The notes beneath the pieces were generated by a model. The model saw only the letters and a program-made list of their open reading frames with translations, was not told the DNA's origin and searched no databases. Shown here in pieces: positions 38,801-45,866 of a DNA stretch of 64,000 nucleotides. Position numbers and translations under genes: made by a program. The stretch is from Streptococcus mitis (GTDB taxonomy: Bacteria; Bacillota; Bacilli; Lactobacillales; Streptococcaceae): assembly GCF_003943935.1 (NCBI RefSeq), contig NZ_RJOB01000002.1:1-64000 (forward strand), in the 5' to 3' direction. How positions within the stretch are numbered: the first letter of the stretch is position 1; each line of letters begins with the position of its first letter.

Positions 38801-39056
38801 TGATCACATTAAAGAGGACCAAGTGAAAACTCAGAACTTATTGGATGAATTAAAGGATAAATGGACTACTGCTAGAGTAGAAATTGAGAAAAATTTTCCA
38901 AAGGAAGAAGATTATCAAACTAAAAAGGCCGAATACGATGTACTCGCACCATTGATTGAAACAGAAACGGATTTAGATATTATTGATCAGGCCTTAAGAC
39001 AATTCCACGAAAAAGGAAAAGAAAAGCAAGAACAACTTTCTTTTGAATTAGATTAA
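32826..39056 (+). CDS. ICE SNF2 helicase / N6-adenine methylase-like giant protein
   Basis: 2076 residues; ATG at 32826 chosen because AAAGGAG lies before it (an ATG at 32811 has none). N-terminal 400 residues: helical and acidic. About 490-660: methyltransferase fold (GRILDPSMGTGNFFAAM, then LVLTNVPFGN where NPPF is expected, so the catalytic motif is altered). About 1270-1800: SNF2-type helicase with EVGSGKTLTMLG (motif I), FVDEAHHFKN (II), GTPVSNSISELY (III), EKGGTGLNVQ (V) and QQRNGRIIRQGN (VI). C-terminal coiled coil. Known as a backbone gene in Tn5252-type ICEs; thought to defend or process incoming element DNA, not proven. Confidence 0.9.
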   Translation: MEVMQLLAMFRGTIPKDREKMDLFLRYQAQHFDEKWQDLVENFLTKEGKIEEIPHVYSFHQDIISFLEASSENNDQDLESYTRSFGQAGLDKLSQLSNFEKNLVLEVATYNLSTRFYIQSDKEKLTPLSELVFHQNQDVNLVNVYRVANNLSDRISRDIEEFLLMVDSKELKKEVLEIRFEEKEGEVLAYLGSELMAALDTVTNLVHHEDNYQQLPLTQKLKIITHFDEVKARSEKSKQVAEVVLPLDNIDKVEENVEVHSLSKVDKIVEEALREYPIGSQVSYKGQVFQLVSIENAQLNDLVRLELFNDSNQLFEENPILYVNSLEEIEQVLSHVELEKEDSEIEIESPSESQEIDLFSYLEDDNEKEKDKETESTLLISSIEELDIPVQDFVFPDDLEDFYPKTNREKIETNIAAIDLVKRLEKEGRQANPEEQELLAKYVGWGGLANEFFDELNPKYETERLTLKSLVSKSEYSTMKQSSLTAYYTDPMIIRQIWQKLLDDGFEGGRILDPSMGTGNFFAAMPRSIRERSELYGVELDSVTGAIAKQLHPNVHIEVRGFEEVPYQNNSFDLVLTNVPFGNFRIADKNYDKPYMIHDYFVKHSLDLVRDGGQVSIISSIGTMDKRTDNVLQEIKTNTHFLGGVRLPDTAFKKIAGTRVTTDLLFFQKVQAKNLNEDELVFSGSIPFEEDKRVWINPYFDGKYNTQVLGEYEVRNFNGGTLNVKGGSETLATDIMEALENVEEPKPIDNSLKAPVFIQEEVDHSIPSRIREDLALYSFGYEGNQIYYRDTHGIRKSSKVDEISYYVDEKGEFKAWDSSLSEHKIDRFVQLHLTDEEALDVYKSEEASKRGKYKGLFKKTVFYESPLSDKDISRIKGMVDLRETYQALIEIQRHPDYSRADFQELLGKLNRDYDRFVSQFGYLNASVNRNLFDSDDKYSLLASLEDEYIDSKDQKVKYKKSLAFEKALVRPERVIARVSTALDALNSSLSDGRGVDLDYMVSIYPEHSQAAILDELGDQILMDPESYLRGERKYLSKNQFLSGDILNKIEVVQLLVEENNQECDWSHALDLLESVRPPRIHLADIEFKIGSRWIPQSVYGKFAFECFTNREFELSSPDVEQVIEVNPVDGQVHLRTSFAYRYPSAKDSSLGVSGSRYDTGRKIFENLLNSNQPTITMTVTEGEKKKTITDLEKTSVLRAKEQHLQELFQDFVSRYPEVQQVIEESYNRLYNRTVSREYDGSHLVIDGLAQNISLRPHQENAIQRIVEEKRALLAHEVGSGKTLTMLGAGFKLKELGMVHKPLYVVPSSLSAQFGQEIMKFFPTKKVFVTTKKDFVKARRKQFVSRIITGDYDAIVIGDSQFEKIPVSKERQMNYIEDKLNELREIKTHSENKYTVKEAEQSISGLEKQLEELQRFNRDSFIDFENLGIDFLFVDEAHHFKNIRPITGLGNVAGITNTTSKKNVDMEMKVRQIQEEHDFKNIVFATGTPVSNSISELYTMMNYIQPDILKRYQVDYFDSWVGAFGEIQNSMELAPTGDKYQPKKRFKKFVNLPELMKIYKETADIQTQDMLDLPVPEAHIIPIESELTENQKLYLEELVMRSDAVKCGTVDPSQDNMLKITGEARKLAIDMRLLDSSYSLADNHKLLQVVDNVERIYREGMENKATQMIFSDIGTPKKKDNGFDVYSEIKALLVDRGIPSKEIAFVHDANSDEKKNSLSRKVNAGEVRILLASTEKGGTGLNVQSKMKAVHHLDVPWRPSDIQQRNGRIIRQGNENKEVDIYHYITKGSFDNYLWATQENKLRYIKQIMTSKEPIRAAEDIDEQTMTASDFKALATGNPYLKYKMELENDLTLLENQRRAFQRSKDHYRHTISYCEENIPIIEKRLSKYEGDIQQSEISKDQVFSMTVGKQAFDQRAEAGESLHRLIRHNQSDSKEFRTLASYRGFDIKMLSLPTNQPLPETFSVKIVGENQYSVSLDLYSPLGTIQRLQHTIDHIKEDQVKTQNLLDELKDKWTTARVEIEKNFPKEEDYQTKKAEYDVLAPLIETETDLDIIDQALRQFHEKGKEKQEQLSFELD

Positions 39057-39130
39057 AAAATAGATATAAATAGCGGACAAGAAAAGAAAAGCGCGGTAGA
39101 ATAAAGATAGAAAGAAACGAGGTAACGATT

Positions 39131-39415
39131 ATGATGGAAGATACCTATTATCAATTAGAAGAAGCCTTAGTACAGGGATTTCAAACGCCTGAAGAATACC
39201 AAGCCTACAAGGAACTAAAGGAACATTATGAGGAAGTGACAGGCGATTACAGCTTTTCCAAACGAGAACTCACTAGTCAATTGGAAATCACGCTTCAGAA
39301 TCATCGAGGTGTGGACTTTGAAGATCATGAGAAAGAGGAGTATTTGGACTTAGTTCAAAAATTAGAAGAGTTTGATTCCTCTCTTGCCACCCATTATCGT
39401 CAATTGATTGACTAG
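39131..39415 (+). CDS. Hypothetical acidic helical protein
   Basis: 94 residues, RBS ACGAGGTAA. Rich in Glu/Tyr, likely a helical hairpin (YQLEEALVQGFQTPEEYQAY, LDLVQKLEEFDSS). Placed after the SNF2 gene in the backbone. Family not recognised. Confidence 0.6.
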   Translation: MMEDTYYQLEEALVQGFQTPEEYQAYKELKEHYEEVTGDYSFSKRELTSQLEITLQNHRGVDFEDHEKEEYLDLVQKLEEFDSSLATHYRQLID

Positions 39416-39428
39416 AAAGGAGAAAGTC

Positions 39429-39728
39429 ATGAATTATTTACTCCTTATCCCAGTAATTTTTTTAGCAGTAGGAGGAATTCTCATTCTTTTATGGAGGATC
39501 TTCCTTATTGCAAGTGGACTTTTCCTGATTGGTTTTGTCAGTTTTCTTATTTTCGTAGAGGGCTATGGAATTTATTTGTTCTTTACTGAATCCAACCTTT
39601 ATGTAGAGGATTTAGCCCAGAATGGTCTGATAAGCTTTACAGGATTTTATGTGGTATTTAATCTAGCCGTGCTTGTATGTGGTGTTTTGAAAATCATTAG
39701 TTGGGCAAGAAGATTAAAAAGTAGCTGA
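39429..39728 (+). CDS. Small polytopic membrane protein
   Basis: 99 residues; ATG at 39429 with AAAGGAGAAAG upstream. Three hydrophobic segments (about 4-17, 23-51 and 70-90). The stop codon lies in the 5' arm of the following terminator. Probably ICE backbone or entry-exclusion-like, but that is a guess. Confidence 0.6.
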   Translation: MNYLLLIPVIFLAVGGILILLWRIFLIASGLFLIGFVSFLIFVEGYGIYLFFTESNLYVEDLAQNGLISFTGFYVVFNLAVLVCGVLKIISWARRLKSS

Positions 39729-39753
39729 ACAATCTCTTGTTCAGCTACTTTTT
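39716..39753 (+). terminator. Strong terminator closing the SNF2 operon
   Basis: Perfect 17-bp stem, AAAAAGTAGCTGAACAA / TTGTTCAGCTACTTTTT, with loop TCTC. Confidence 0.92.
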
Positions 39754-39792
39754 AATTGGGAACTATAAAAATTTTTCTCGAAAATAAGAAAC

Positions 39793-39836
39793 TTGCACGA
39801 TTTACTCATTACTTAGCCAATACTAGAGTTTATACT
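39793..39836 (+). promoter_or_regulatory. Shared operator copy 1 and -10, before the first lantibiotic gene
   Basis: TTGCACGATTTACTCATT at 39793-39810, then 20 bases, then TATACT at 39831-39836. The same sequence and spacing are seen before the ABC exporter operon. No -35 box, as for activated promoters. Likely target of the LuxR-type regulator encoded at 44992. Confidence 0.6.
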
Positions 39837-39882
39837 AGTTACTGTAATGATGATCATCTAAAAGAAGGAAGGAGGCAACCTT

Positions 39883-40061
39883 ATGTCTAAAAATACAAGT
39901 CGTCCAGAGATTGATTCTCTAAGTTTCGAGGTTGAAAACCAAGAACTTTCCGGGAAATCAGGAGCTAGTGGTGCATAGCTTTTAAAATGACACTAGCAGG
40001 TCGCTGTGGATTGTGTTTCACCTGTTCCTATGAGTATACGAGAAATAATGTTTGTTGTTAG
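39883..40061 (+). pseudogene. Lantibiotic precursor 1, leader and core in different frames
   Basis: ATG at 39883 with AAGGAAGGAGG. It encodes a 31-residue class I-type leader (EIDSLSFEVENQELSGK, ending GASGA) and stops at TAG (39976). The core is open in another frame from ATG 39987 to TAG 40059: MTLAGRCGLCFTCSYEYTRN plus NVCC, with five Cys and four Ser/Thr. The core matches that of the second precursor (CG..FT.SYE.T..NV.C). One inserted base would restore the frame, but the TAG would still need to change. Called a pseudogene, though see findings. Confidence 0.65.
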
Positions 40062-40101
40062 ATAAAACAAAAGGAAAATTCTTGAGTTTTATTACAAAAC
40101 A

Positions 40102-40130
40102 TTGACAACACTTTGATTTGGTGTTATATT
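40102..40130 (+). promoter_or_regulatory. Consensus promoter of the second lantibiotic gene
   Basis: TTGACA (40102-40107), 17-base spacer, TATATT (40125-40130). Does not carry the shared operator, so it should be constitutive. Confidence 0.75.
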
Positions 40131-40147
40131 TACGAGGAGAAATACAA

Positions 40148-40324
40148 ATGAAACAAGACCATTTTGAGATTGATTCTTTAGATTATGAAATTAATAGCCA
40201 AGAGTTAAATGGTAAATATACTGCTGGGTGACGTACGACTGTTAGATTAACAGTACAAGGTTGCTGTGGTTGGTGGTTTACATATTCTTATGAATGTACT
40301 TCGCCAAACGTGCGCTGTGGATAA
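40148..40324 (+). pseudogene. Lantibiotic precursor 2 with an in-frame TGA between leader and core
   Basis: ATG at 40148 with CGAGGAGAAA. Leader FEIDSLDYEINSQELNGK ends YTAG, then TGA at 40229, then the same frame continues for 30 codons to TAA at 40322. The core contains GCCGWWFTYSYECTSPNVRC: four Cys plus Ser/Thr partners for lanthionine rings. Leader homologous to precursor 1 (EIDSL..E...QEL.GK). Without stop readthrough no precursor is made. No LanB, LanC, LanT or LanP gene is close by, so the locus is a remnant or relies on other loci. Confidence 0.7.
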
Positions 40325-40355
40325 AACTACCTCTATTTTTTGATAGGAGGATAAA

Positions 40356-40463
40356 ATGGAAGGAATTATTGGAACACTAGAATTCTATGCACCTGTACTG
40401 GTCTTAGGAGTTATTGTCATAGGGATTGTTTACTTTATGAAAAAAAGAAACGATCGCAAATAA
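40356..40463 (+). CDS. 35-residue membrane peptide of the lantibiotic locus
   Basis: ATG at 40356 with TAGGAGG. One hydrophobic segment (residues 10-28) and a basic end KKRNDRK. Followed directly by a terminator, so it is the last gene of the precursor transcript. Might be an immunity peptide; not recognised. Confidence 0.6.
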   Translation: MEGIIGTLEFYAPVLVLGVIVIGIVYFMKKRNDRK

Positions 40464-40473
40464 TCAACATCGA

Positions 40474-40502
40474 CCGATACCTGAAAAAGGTATCGGTTTT
40501 TT
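40474..40502 (+). terminator. Terminator after the lantibiotic genes
   Basis: CCGATACC / GGTATCGG stem, loop TGAAAAA, six T. Confidence 0.88.
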
Positions 40503-40516
40503 ATAACTTGAATATA

Positions 40517-40560
40517 TTGCACAAAATACTCATGGAAAACCTTGAAAGAAACCGTATAAT
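40517..40560 (+). promoter_or_regulatory. Shared operator copy 2 and -10, before the ABC exporter
   Basis: TTGCACAAAATACTCATG at 40517-40534, 20 bases, then TATAAT at 40555-40560. Identical layout to copy 1. Confidence 0.65.
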
Positions 40561-40590
40561 GAGAGAGTAATAAAGAAACGGAGGAATGAA

Positions 40591-41328
40591 ATGATGAAAC
40601 AGCTTATTGTGACAGGATTAACGAAAACATTTGGTCAAGGGGATAATATCGTTCATGCTTTATTAGATGTGAACTTGTCCGTTGAAAAAGGTGAATTTCT
40701 GGCAATTATGGGTGCCAGTGGTAGTGGAAAAACAACACTCCTCAACTGTATTTCAACGATTGATAAACCAACATCAGGTGAGATTCGATTTGAAGATTTT
40801 GACATCATCCATGCCAAGGAAAATGAACTAGCTGACTATCGTGCTAAAAACATTTCCTATATTTTCCAAGCCTACAACTTGGTGGAAACCTTGACGGTCT
40901 ATGAAAATATCATTCTACCTCTTCAAATTCAGGGGAAAAATATCAAAAAACATCAGGATAAGATTGAGGAAATTTTGTATAAGTTGGCCATTCAAAACTT
41001 AAAAGATAAGTTTCCTAATCAGTTATCAGGTGGCCAGAGACAACGTGTGGCAACTGCTAGAGCCTTGATTGATGATTCTAAACTGATTATCGCAGATGAG
41101 CCGACAGGAGCCTTGGACTCTGCCAATTCTGAAAAACTGATGGCACTTTTGCAGGAAATCAATAAAAGTTTTGGTATTACCATTTTACTGGTTACGCATG
41201 ACCCTGCTGCAGCCAAGTACTCTTCACGGATGGTGCTACTTAGCGATGGAAAGATTATGGATGATTTGGAACGTAACAGCTTATCTAATGAACAGTATTT
41301 GCAAGAGATTTACAGCCGTACCAGATAG
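40591..41328 (+). CDS. Bce-like ABC transporter ATPase
   Basis: 245 residues. Walker A GASGSGKTTLLN at about 41, Q-loop, signature LSGGQRQRVATARAL, Walker B LIIADEPTGALD, His switch LLVTHDP. The close pairing with an FtsX-type permease of 671 residues is that of BceAB/lantibiotic resistance exporters, which remove peptide antibiotics from lipid II. RBS GGAGG. Induced, by inference, through the shared operator by the two-component system further on. Confidence 0.9.
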   Translation: MMKQLIVTGLTKTFGQGDNIVHALLDVNLSVEKGEFLAIMGASGSGKTTLLNCISTIDKPTSGEIRFEDFDIIHAKENELADYRAKNISYIFQAYNLVETLTVYENIILPLQIQGKNIKKHQDKIEEILYKLAIQNLKDKFPNQLSGGQRQRVATARALIDDSKLIIADEPTGALDSANSEKLMALLQEINKSFGITILLVTHDPAAAKYSSRMVLLSDGKIMDDLERNSLSNEQYLQEIYSRTR

Positions 41329-41340
41329 GAGGAAGAGAGT

Positions 41341-43356
41341 ATGTATCCAAAATTAATTTTACGAAATGTATTTCGAAATTTACAGACTTACACCATCTAC
41401 TTTTTCAGTCTAACCTTGATTTATAGCTTGCTCTATGCTTTTAATGCTTTACCAAGCCATCCAGTGATGCAAAGTTTATCAGGGGCAAAGGAAATGCTGA
41501 CGAAGGTGATGAGCCAGTACATGGGCTTGCTTTCCTATCTGATTCTATCGGCGATTGCCTTTCTCATCGTTTACTCCACAAATTTTGTGCTGGGACGGCG
41601 CAAGAAAGAGCTGGGACTTTATGCAACGCTGGGAATGAAGAAGAGGCATATTATTCGTACCCTGTTCTTTGAAACCATGCTGGTCAATATCTTTTCCTTG
41701 ATTCTAGGTTTCTTGCTTGGATTGATTTTACTGGTCATTCTATCTAAGGTTGCATCTGAGTTTTTTATGGCCAATTACTTTGGTAGTCTGCTTTTTTTTG
41801 ATAGCAAGTCTGTCATCTTACTAGTTTATTCCTATTTGGTAACCAGTTTTATTGTTGGTGTCATGGACATTCTTACCTTTAGAAAGCAAAATATCATTGC
41901 ACTCATTCAAGAAAATGGGGTCAAAAAATCTGTCTTTGCAAAAGGCAAGCCAGTTCTTCAAGCACTTCTCTTTATTCTTTCGACAGCTGTTATCGGTTTT
42001 GGTGCTCTCTATTTTTCAGACTATCATCATCTATCATTCTTGAAAAGCTGGGGTATCTTGCTGGTATCTATCTTCGTGATTTTTGTGATTTTATTTTACA
42101 ATAGCTTAAGCCATTTTATCTTGGTCTCCCTTAGAAAACTGCCTCAAACCTACTATAACAAACTAAACACTTTTAAAATCCGTCAATTTTCAAAACAAGC
42201 TGATAGTAATTCGGTCACGTTGGCTGTCTTATCCTTGACCTTGACACTGGCTCTCAGCTTACTAGTTTTTAGTGGTAGTGCCTATACGACTATGAACCGA
42301 GAGCTGAACAAATACTCACCTTATGATGTAACTGTCAATCTCTATCGTGGTCAGGAGTTTCAATTTTCTCAGGAATCTGTCAAAGACAGATTGAAAGCCG
42401 ATGGCTTTGACTTTAATTTCATCAAAGAAGAGTACAGCTATCCTAGCTATTCTAGTGATGTAATCTATAAAGATTTGATTGATACCAGCAATCTCTGGGA
42501 GCATGATAAGAAACTTCCTGAATCAAAAGTACCGATTTTAGGAATTTCTGCCTACAATCATCTCCGCAAACTGCAAGGGGAAAAAGCGGTTGACTTGGCA
42601 GATAACCAATTTCTGGTCAATGCCAACTATAAAGGAACTGCCAAGCAGATCCAGGACTTTCTATCAACGACCAAAACCCTCATGATTAACGGTCATTCTC
42701 TCAACCTTGCCTCTTCGAAGCCACTTGAAACAGTTTACTTTTTATCTTCAGTAGGTCTAAATGACGCAGGAACCTTGATTGTACCAGATAAGGTAGTAGT
42801 TGGATTGACGGAAGACCACACGACCTATGTTGCCAATTTCAAAGAAAACATTGACAAACGGGAAGTAGAAACATTCTTAAGTCAGTGGATTGAAAAATAC
42901 TACTTCACTCGTGATGGAGCAGAGTTGAATTCGTTCACCTATCAAACGAAAGGAAGTATTTTTGAGGTTTACCTTGGATTTATGGGCGTCATTGTCTTTG
43001 TCATGATTTTTGTCAGTGTTATTTTTATCATTATTTCCCTCAGTATCTTGTCCCTTCAAACTTCTACAAGTGCTTTGGATAGTGTCAATGATTATCAAAT
43101 CTTATATCTTCTTGGGAATAAGAGGAAGCAAAATCGCTTTATTCTTTTGCAACAGATTCTAAGTTATTTCTTGGTTCCGCTGGTCATCGCAGGTCCGCTA
43201 GCATTTGCCTTGAGTACCGCTCTTTTGGGCTATTTTGAGAATTTCGCTAATACCAGCATTTCTATTGATATCACCTATCTGGGAGTAGCGGTTTTACTCT
43301 TTGTCCTTTACCTGCTAGTGACTTACAGAGTAAGTTGGCAAATTATTGAAAATTAA
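41341..43356 (+). CDS. Bce-like FtsX permease
   Basis: 671 residues. About ten membrane segments; a large outside domain of about 200 residues between segments 7 and 8 (roughly 315-525). That domain is a known mark of BceB-type permeases and binds the antibiotic or its target complex. Begins MYPKLILRNVFRNLQTYTIY, typical of these proteins. RBS AGGAGGAAG, 12 bases after the ATPase gene. Should work with the kinase encoded next in flux sensing. Confidence 0.9.
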   Translation: MYPKLILRNVFRNLQTYTIYFFSLTLIYSLLYAFNALPSHPVMQSLSGAKEMLTKVMSQYMGLLSYLILSAIAFLIVYSTNFVLGRRKKELGLYATLGMKKRHIIRTLFFETMLVNIFSLILGFLLGLILLVILSKVASEFFMANYFGSLLFFDSKSVILLVYSYLVTSFIVGVMDILTFRKQNIIALIQENGVKKSVFAKGKPVLQALLFILSTAVIGFGALYFSDYHHLSFLKSWGILLVSIFVIFVILFYNSLSHFILVSLRKLPQTYYNKLNTFKIRQFSKQADSNSVTLAVLSLTLTLALSLLVFSGSAYTTMNRELNKYSPYDVTVNLYRGQEFQFSQESVKDRLKADGFDFNFIKEEYSYPSYSSDVIYKDLIDTSNLWEHDKKLPESKVPILGISAYNHLRKLQGEKAVDLADNQFLVNANYKGTAKQIQDFLSTTKTLMINGHSLNLASSKPLETVYFLSSVGLNDAGTLIVPDKVVVGLTEDHTTYVANFKENIDKREVETFLSQWIEKYYFTRDGAELNSFTYQTKGSIFEVYLGFMGVIVFVMIFVSVIFIIISLSILSLQTSTSALDSVNDYQILYLLGNKRKQNRFILLQQILSYFLVPLVIAGPLAFALSTALLGYFENFANTSISIDITYLGVAVLLFVLYLLVTYRVSWQIIEN

Positions 43357-43360
43357 GTCA

Positions 43361-43405
43361 AATACCAGAGTTGCCTATCCTGCAATTCTGGTATTGTGTT
43401 ATAAT
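43361..43405 (+). terminator. Hairpin plus internal -10 between permease and kinase
   Basis: AATACCAGA-TTGC / GCAA-TCTGGTATT stem (43361-43395), then TATAAT at 43400-43405. Suggests partial termination and a separate low-level promoter for the two-component genes. Confidence 0.55.
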
Positions 43406-43436
43406 GATATTAAAGTAGTTCAGGAAGTGGATATAT

Positions 43437-45011
43437 ATGAAACAATTTGTCAAATCGCTCTCGAAAAACTCACTTTTATTGTGGTGGTTGACGATTTTTA
43501 ATCATCTAGCTTTAATGATTTATATTTATCATAGGATCCCTCTGGACTTTTCGACAGATTTTTCCTTGCAGATGGTTTTATTGCTGATTATTGCTTTAAT
43601 TGTATTTAGCTATATTTGTAATATTGTGACCTTTCGGTATAGTGAGTTGAAACTTTGGTTGCTCCTGATGATGTTTCTCATTAGCTGGCAATCCATATTT
43701 AATCAAGGAGTTGCAAGCACCCTGTTGCACTTTTTTGATATTCTTCATCCGCTCAACTCTTTTTTATTGGTGTATAGTTCTCTGTCTATTATCTTTCTGG
43801 GAGAGAAAATAGGAGAAGAACTGTTGAGTGTGTCCTTTGTGTTGACACTAATCACCATTAGTTCATATCTGTTAAGTCCTTCAATTTTTCTATTTCTGTC
43901 CTTGTTTGCGTCTTTCTTTTTAAACCTTGTTCCCTTGATTTTACTGATTTTATATCATAAAGAGTTGAAAAGTAAACTCAAGTATCAGAGACGAAATTTG
44001 TGGATATTAGCTTTGATATTGCCTCTTTCTTATTTCTTTTTGTATATCAATACGACGGGCTCAGGAGTGATGAACCTAGTCTGGTATCTAGAAATTCTTG
44101 GTATCTTAGCTTTTTTACACTTCAAAACGATTGTCAGCTCTCTTCAAAAAAAGGTAGTAGAGTTGAAGTTGTCCTATATAAAAACTTTTTCACGCTTGTT
44201 TTTACTGGTTATGTTTTTGTTAGTAGGCATTTTCATCATCTTTCGTCTAGATTTAAACACGAGCTTTTTGGTCTTGAATATCATGTTACTATTGTTCGGG
44301 ATTTGTTCGGAAGAATTGATTCGCCTTTTTCGTTCTGCTGAAATGCTAGATGCTAGGGATTATGTAAAAGTTCTCTTTTTAAAGCGTAACCGTATGGTGA
44401 AAAATCTGCTGGCAAATGAAGATACAGAACAACAGTTCTCCGAATTTCTTCACAATGAAATCCTGCAAAATGTGATGGCAATAAAAAATTTCAATAAATA
44501 TAGTAGCAATCAAGCTTTTGGTGAACAGATCAATCTGGTAACAGAGGAGTTGGTTCAGCGGATTCGTGAGCGGATGGATTATTATCAGCCAATGGTAGAA
44601 ACAGACGAGCAGTTAGATATCCAGTATCAAGGGTTGATTAATCGGATTGTCAAGCGCTATCACGCAGAAAATGAAGTCGTCACACAGTTTCCTGCCCACT
44701 TTAGGCTTTTATCTCCTTACGATAAAATTGCCTATCGTCTGGTTGAGGAGTTGGCGACCAATGCCGTTAAGTACGCTAGTGGTGGAAGGATTTCTTTGAA
44801 GATTGATGTGCATGATGACGCTATTTTTATCATTTCTGAAAATGACTGCCTTCAAACAGAAAAATCCTTAGGTTATGGCTTGAAAAATATGTCTAATAAA
44901 ATTAGTGTTTTAGGTGGTCAAATGCAGATTTTTGAAAATAATAAGAGATTTCGTGTAGAAATTACTCTCCCGATTGATAAGGAGTTGTGTTATGAAAATT
45001 TTGTTAATTGA
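43437..45011 (+). CDS. NarL-family-type sensor histidine kinase
   Basis: 524 residues. Eight or nine hydrophobic segments in residues 1-290, then a HisKA_3-like block FLHNEILQNVMAI (phosphorylated His) at about 338-350, and an ATPase domain with ELATNAVKYA (N box) and LGYGLKNM (G box). This form pairs with LuxR-type regulators, as here. Many membrane spans without an outside sensor domain suit sensing via the transporter next to it. Overlaps the regulator gene by 20 bases. Confidence 0.88.
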   Translation: MKQFVKSLSKNSLLLWWLTIFNHLALMIYIYHRIPLDFSTDFSLQMVLLLIIALIVFSYICNIVTFRYSELKLWLLLMMFLISWQSIFNQGVASTLLHFFDILHPLNSFLLVYSSLSIIFLGEKIGEELLSVSFVLTLITISSYLLSPSIFLFLSLFASFFLNLVPLILLILYHKELKSKLKYQRRNLWILALILPLSYFFLYINTTGSGVMNLVWYLEILGILAFLHFKTIVSSLQKKVVELKLSYIKTFSRLFLLVMFLLVGIFIIFRLDLNTSFLVLNIMLLLFGICSEELIRLFRSAEMLDARDYVKVLFLKRNRMVKNLLANEDTEQQFSEFLHNEILQNVMAIKNFNKYSSNQAFGEQINLVTEELVQRIRERMDYYQPMVETDEQLDIQYQGLINRIVKRYHAENEVVTQFPAHFRLLSPYDKIAYRLVEELATNAVKYASGGRISLKIDVHDDAIFIISENDCLQTEKSLGYGLKNMSNKISVLGGQMQIFENNKRFRVEITLPIDKELCYENFVN

Positions 45012-45588
45012 TGATCATAAATTATTTAGCCAAAGTATTAAGATGATTTTAGAGTTATCGGAAAACATTAAAAAGGTCCAGTTAGTGGATAATTTTTCGA
45101 CTATTTCGGAGATTGCTTTTAATGACTACGACATTATTTTGATTGACATCAACCTGACGAGTCTGTATCAAGATGATGGGCTGACCTTGGCACAAGAGAT
45201 TATCGACAATGGTTGTTCTAGTAAGGTTGTGATTTTGACAGGTTACAGTAAAAAAATGTATGAACACCGAGCTAAAGTTATGGGGGCTTATGGCTTTCTG
45301 GACAAAAGTATGGACCCAGATGAGTTGGTGAAAAAACTGGAAAAGATTTATATAGGTGGTAAGGTTTTTTCAGATGAAGTGATGGTAGAGGTGCTAACAC
45401 CACGAGAAATCGAGATACTAGAACTGGTTAGAAATGGCTTGACCATTGATGATGTCTGTGACAAGGTCTATGTGAGTAAACGTACAGTTTCCAATCACTT
45501 GGCCAATATCTTTTCAAAATTGGGAGTGACTAACAGGCAGGAGGCGATTCATATCGCTGAGCAGTTGGGTTATTTTCCACCAGATTAG
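44992..45588 (+). CDS. LuxR/NarL-type response regulator
   Basis: 198 residues from ATG 44992 (AAGGAG upstream; an earlier in-frame start is not supported). Receiver domain with IDDH acidic pocket, phosphorylated Asp in ILIDINL, Lys in LDKSMDP; then LuxR helix-turn-helix TPREIEILELVRNGLTIDDV and SKRTVSNHLANIFSKLGV. Partner of the kinase. Three nearby copies of one 18-bp element are its likely targets. Confidence 0.9.
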   Translation: MKILLIDDHKLFSQSIKMILELSENIKKVQLVDNFSTISEIAFNDYDIILIDINLTSLYQDDGLTLAQEIIDNGCSSKVVILTGYSKKMYEHRAKVMGAYGFLDKSMDPDELVKKLEKIYIGGKVFSDEVMVEVLTPREIEILELVRNGLTIDDVCDKVYVSKRTVSNHLANIFSKLGVTNRQEAIHIAEQLGYFPPD

Positions 45589-45630
45589 AAAGCTGCAGAA
45601 GATGTAGCTTTTTTAATTTATTTACAAAAA

Positions 45631-45672
45631 TTTCACATATTACTCATTCTAATAAACGGTATATTTGATAAT
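45631..45672 (+). promoter_or_regulatory. Shared operator copy 3 and -10
   Basis: TTTCACATATTACTCATT at 45631-45648, 18 bases, then GATAAT at 45667-45672. Drives a very short transcript. Confidence 0.5.
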
Positions 45673-45699
45673 CTATTAGTAATTAAGGAGAAAATCATT

Positions 45700-45732
45700 A
45701 TGTTTATGGTATCTGAAAAATGGTTTGTATAA
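45700..45732 (+). CDS. Ten-residue peptide under the shared operator
   Basis: ATG at 45700, AAGGAG nine bases upstream, reading MFMVSEKWFV and stop. It could be a real short peptide, a relic of a lost gene, or the start of a small RNA. The stretch 45733-45774 has nothing else. Confidence 0.35.
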   Translation: MFMVSEKWFV

Positions 45733-45774
45733 AAAACTTTATCAGACGGATTACTAATTTTGTAAGTTATATTG

Positions 45775-45797
45775 GCCACCTTCGGGTGGCATTTTTA
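45775..45797 (+). terminator. Terminator of the short transcript
   Basis: GCCACC-TTCG-GGTGGC with a stable tetraloop, then ATTTTT. Confidence 0.8.
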
Positions 45798-45866
45798 CTT
45801 CTGTGATACTTTTTTCAAGATTTATCTGCTATTCTTGACCTAGTTTTTATAGAAAGAAGGTCTAAG

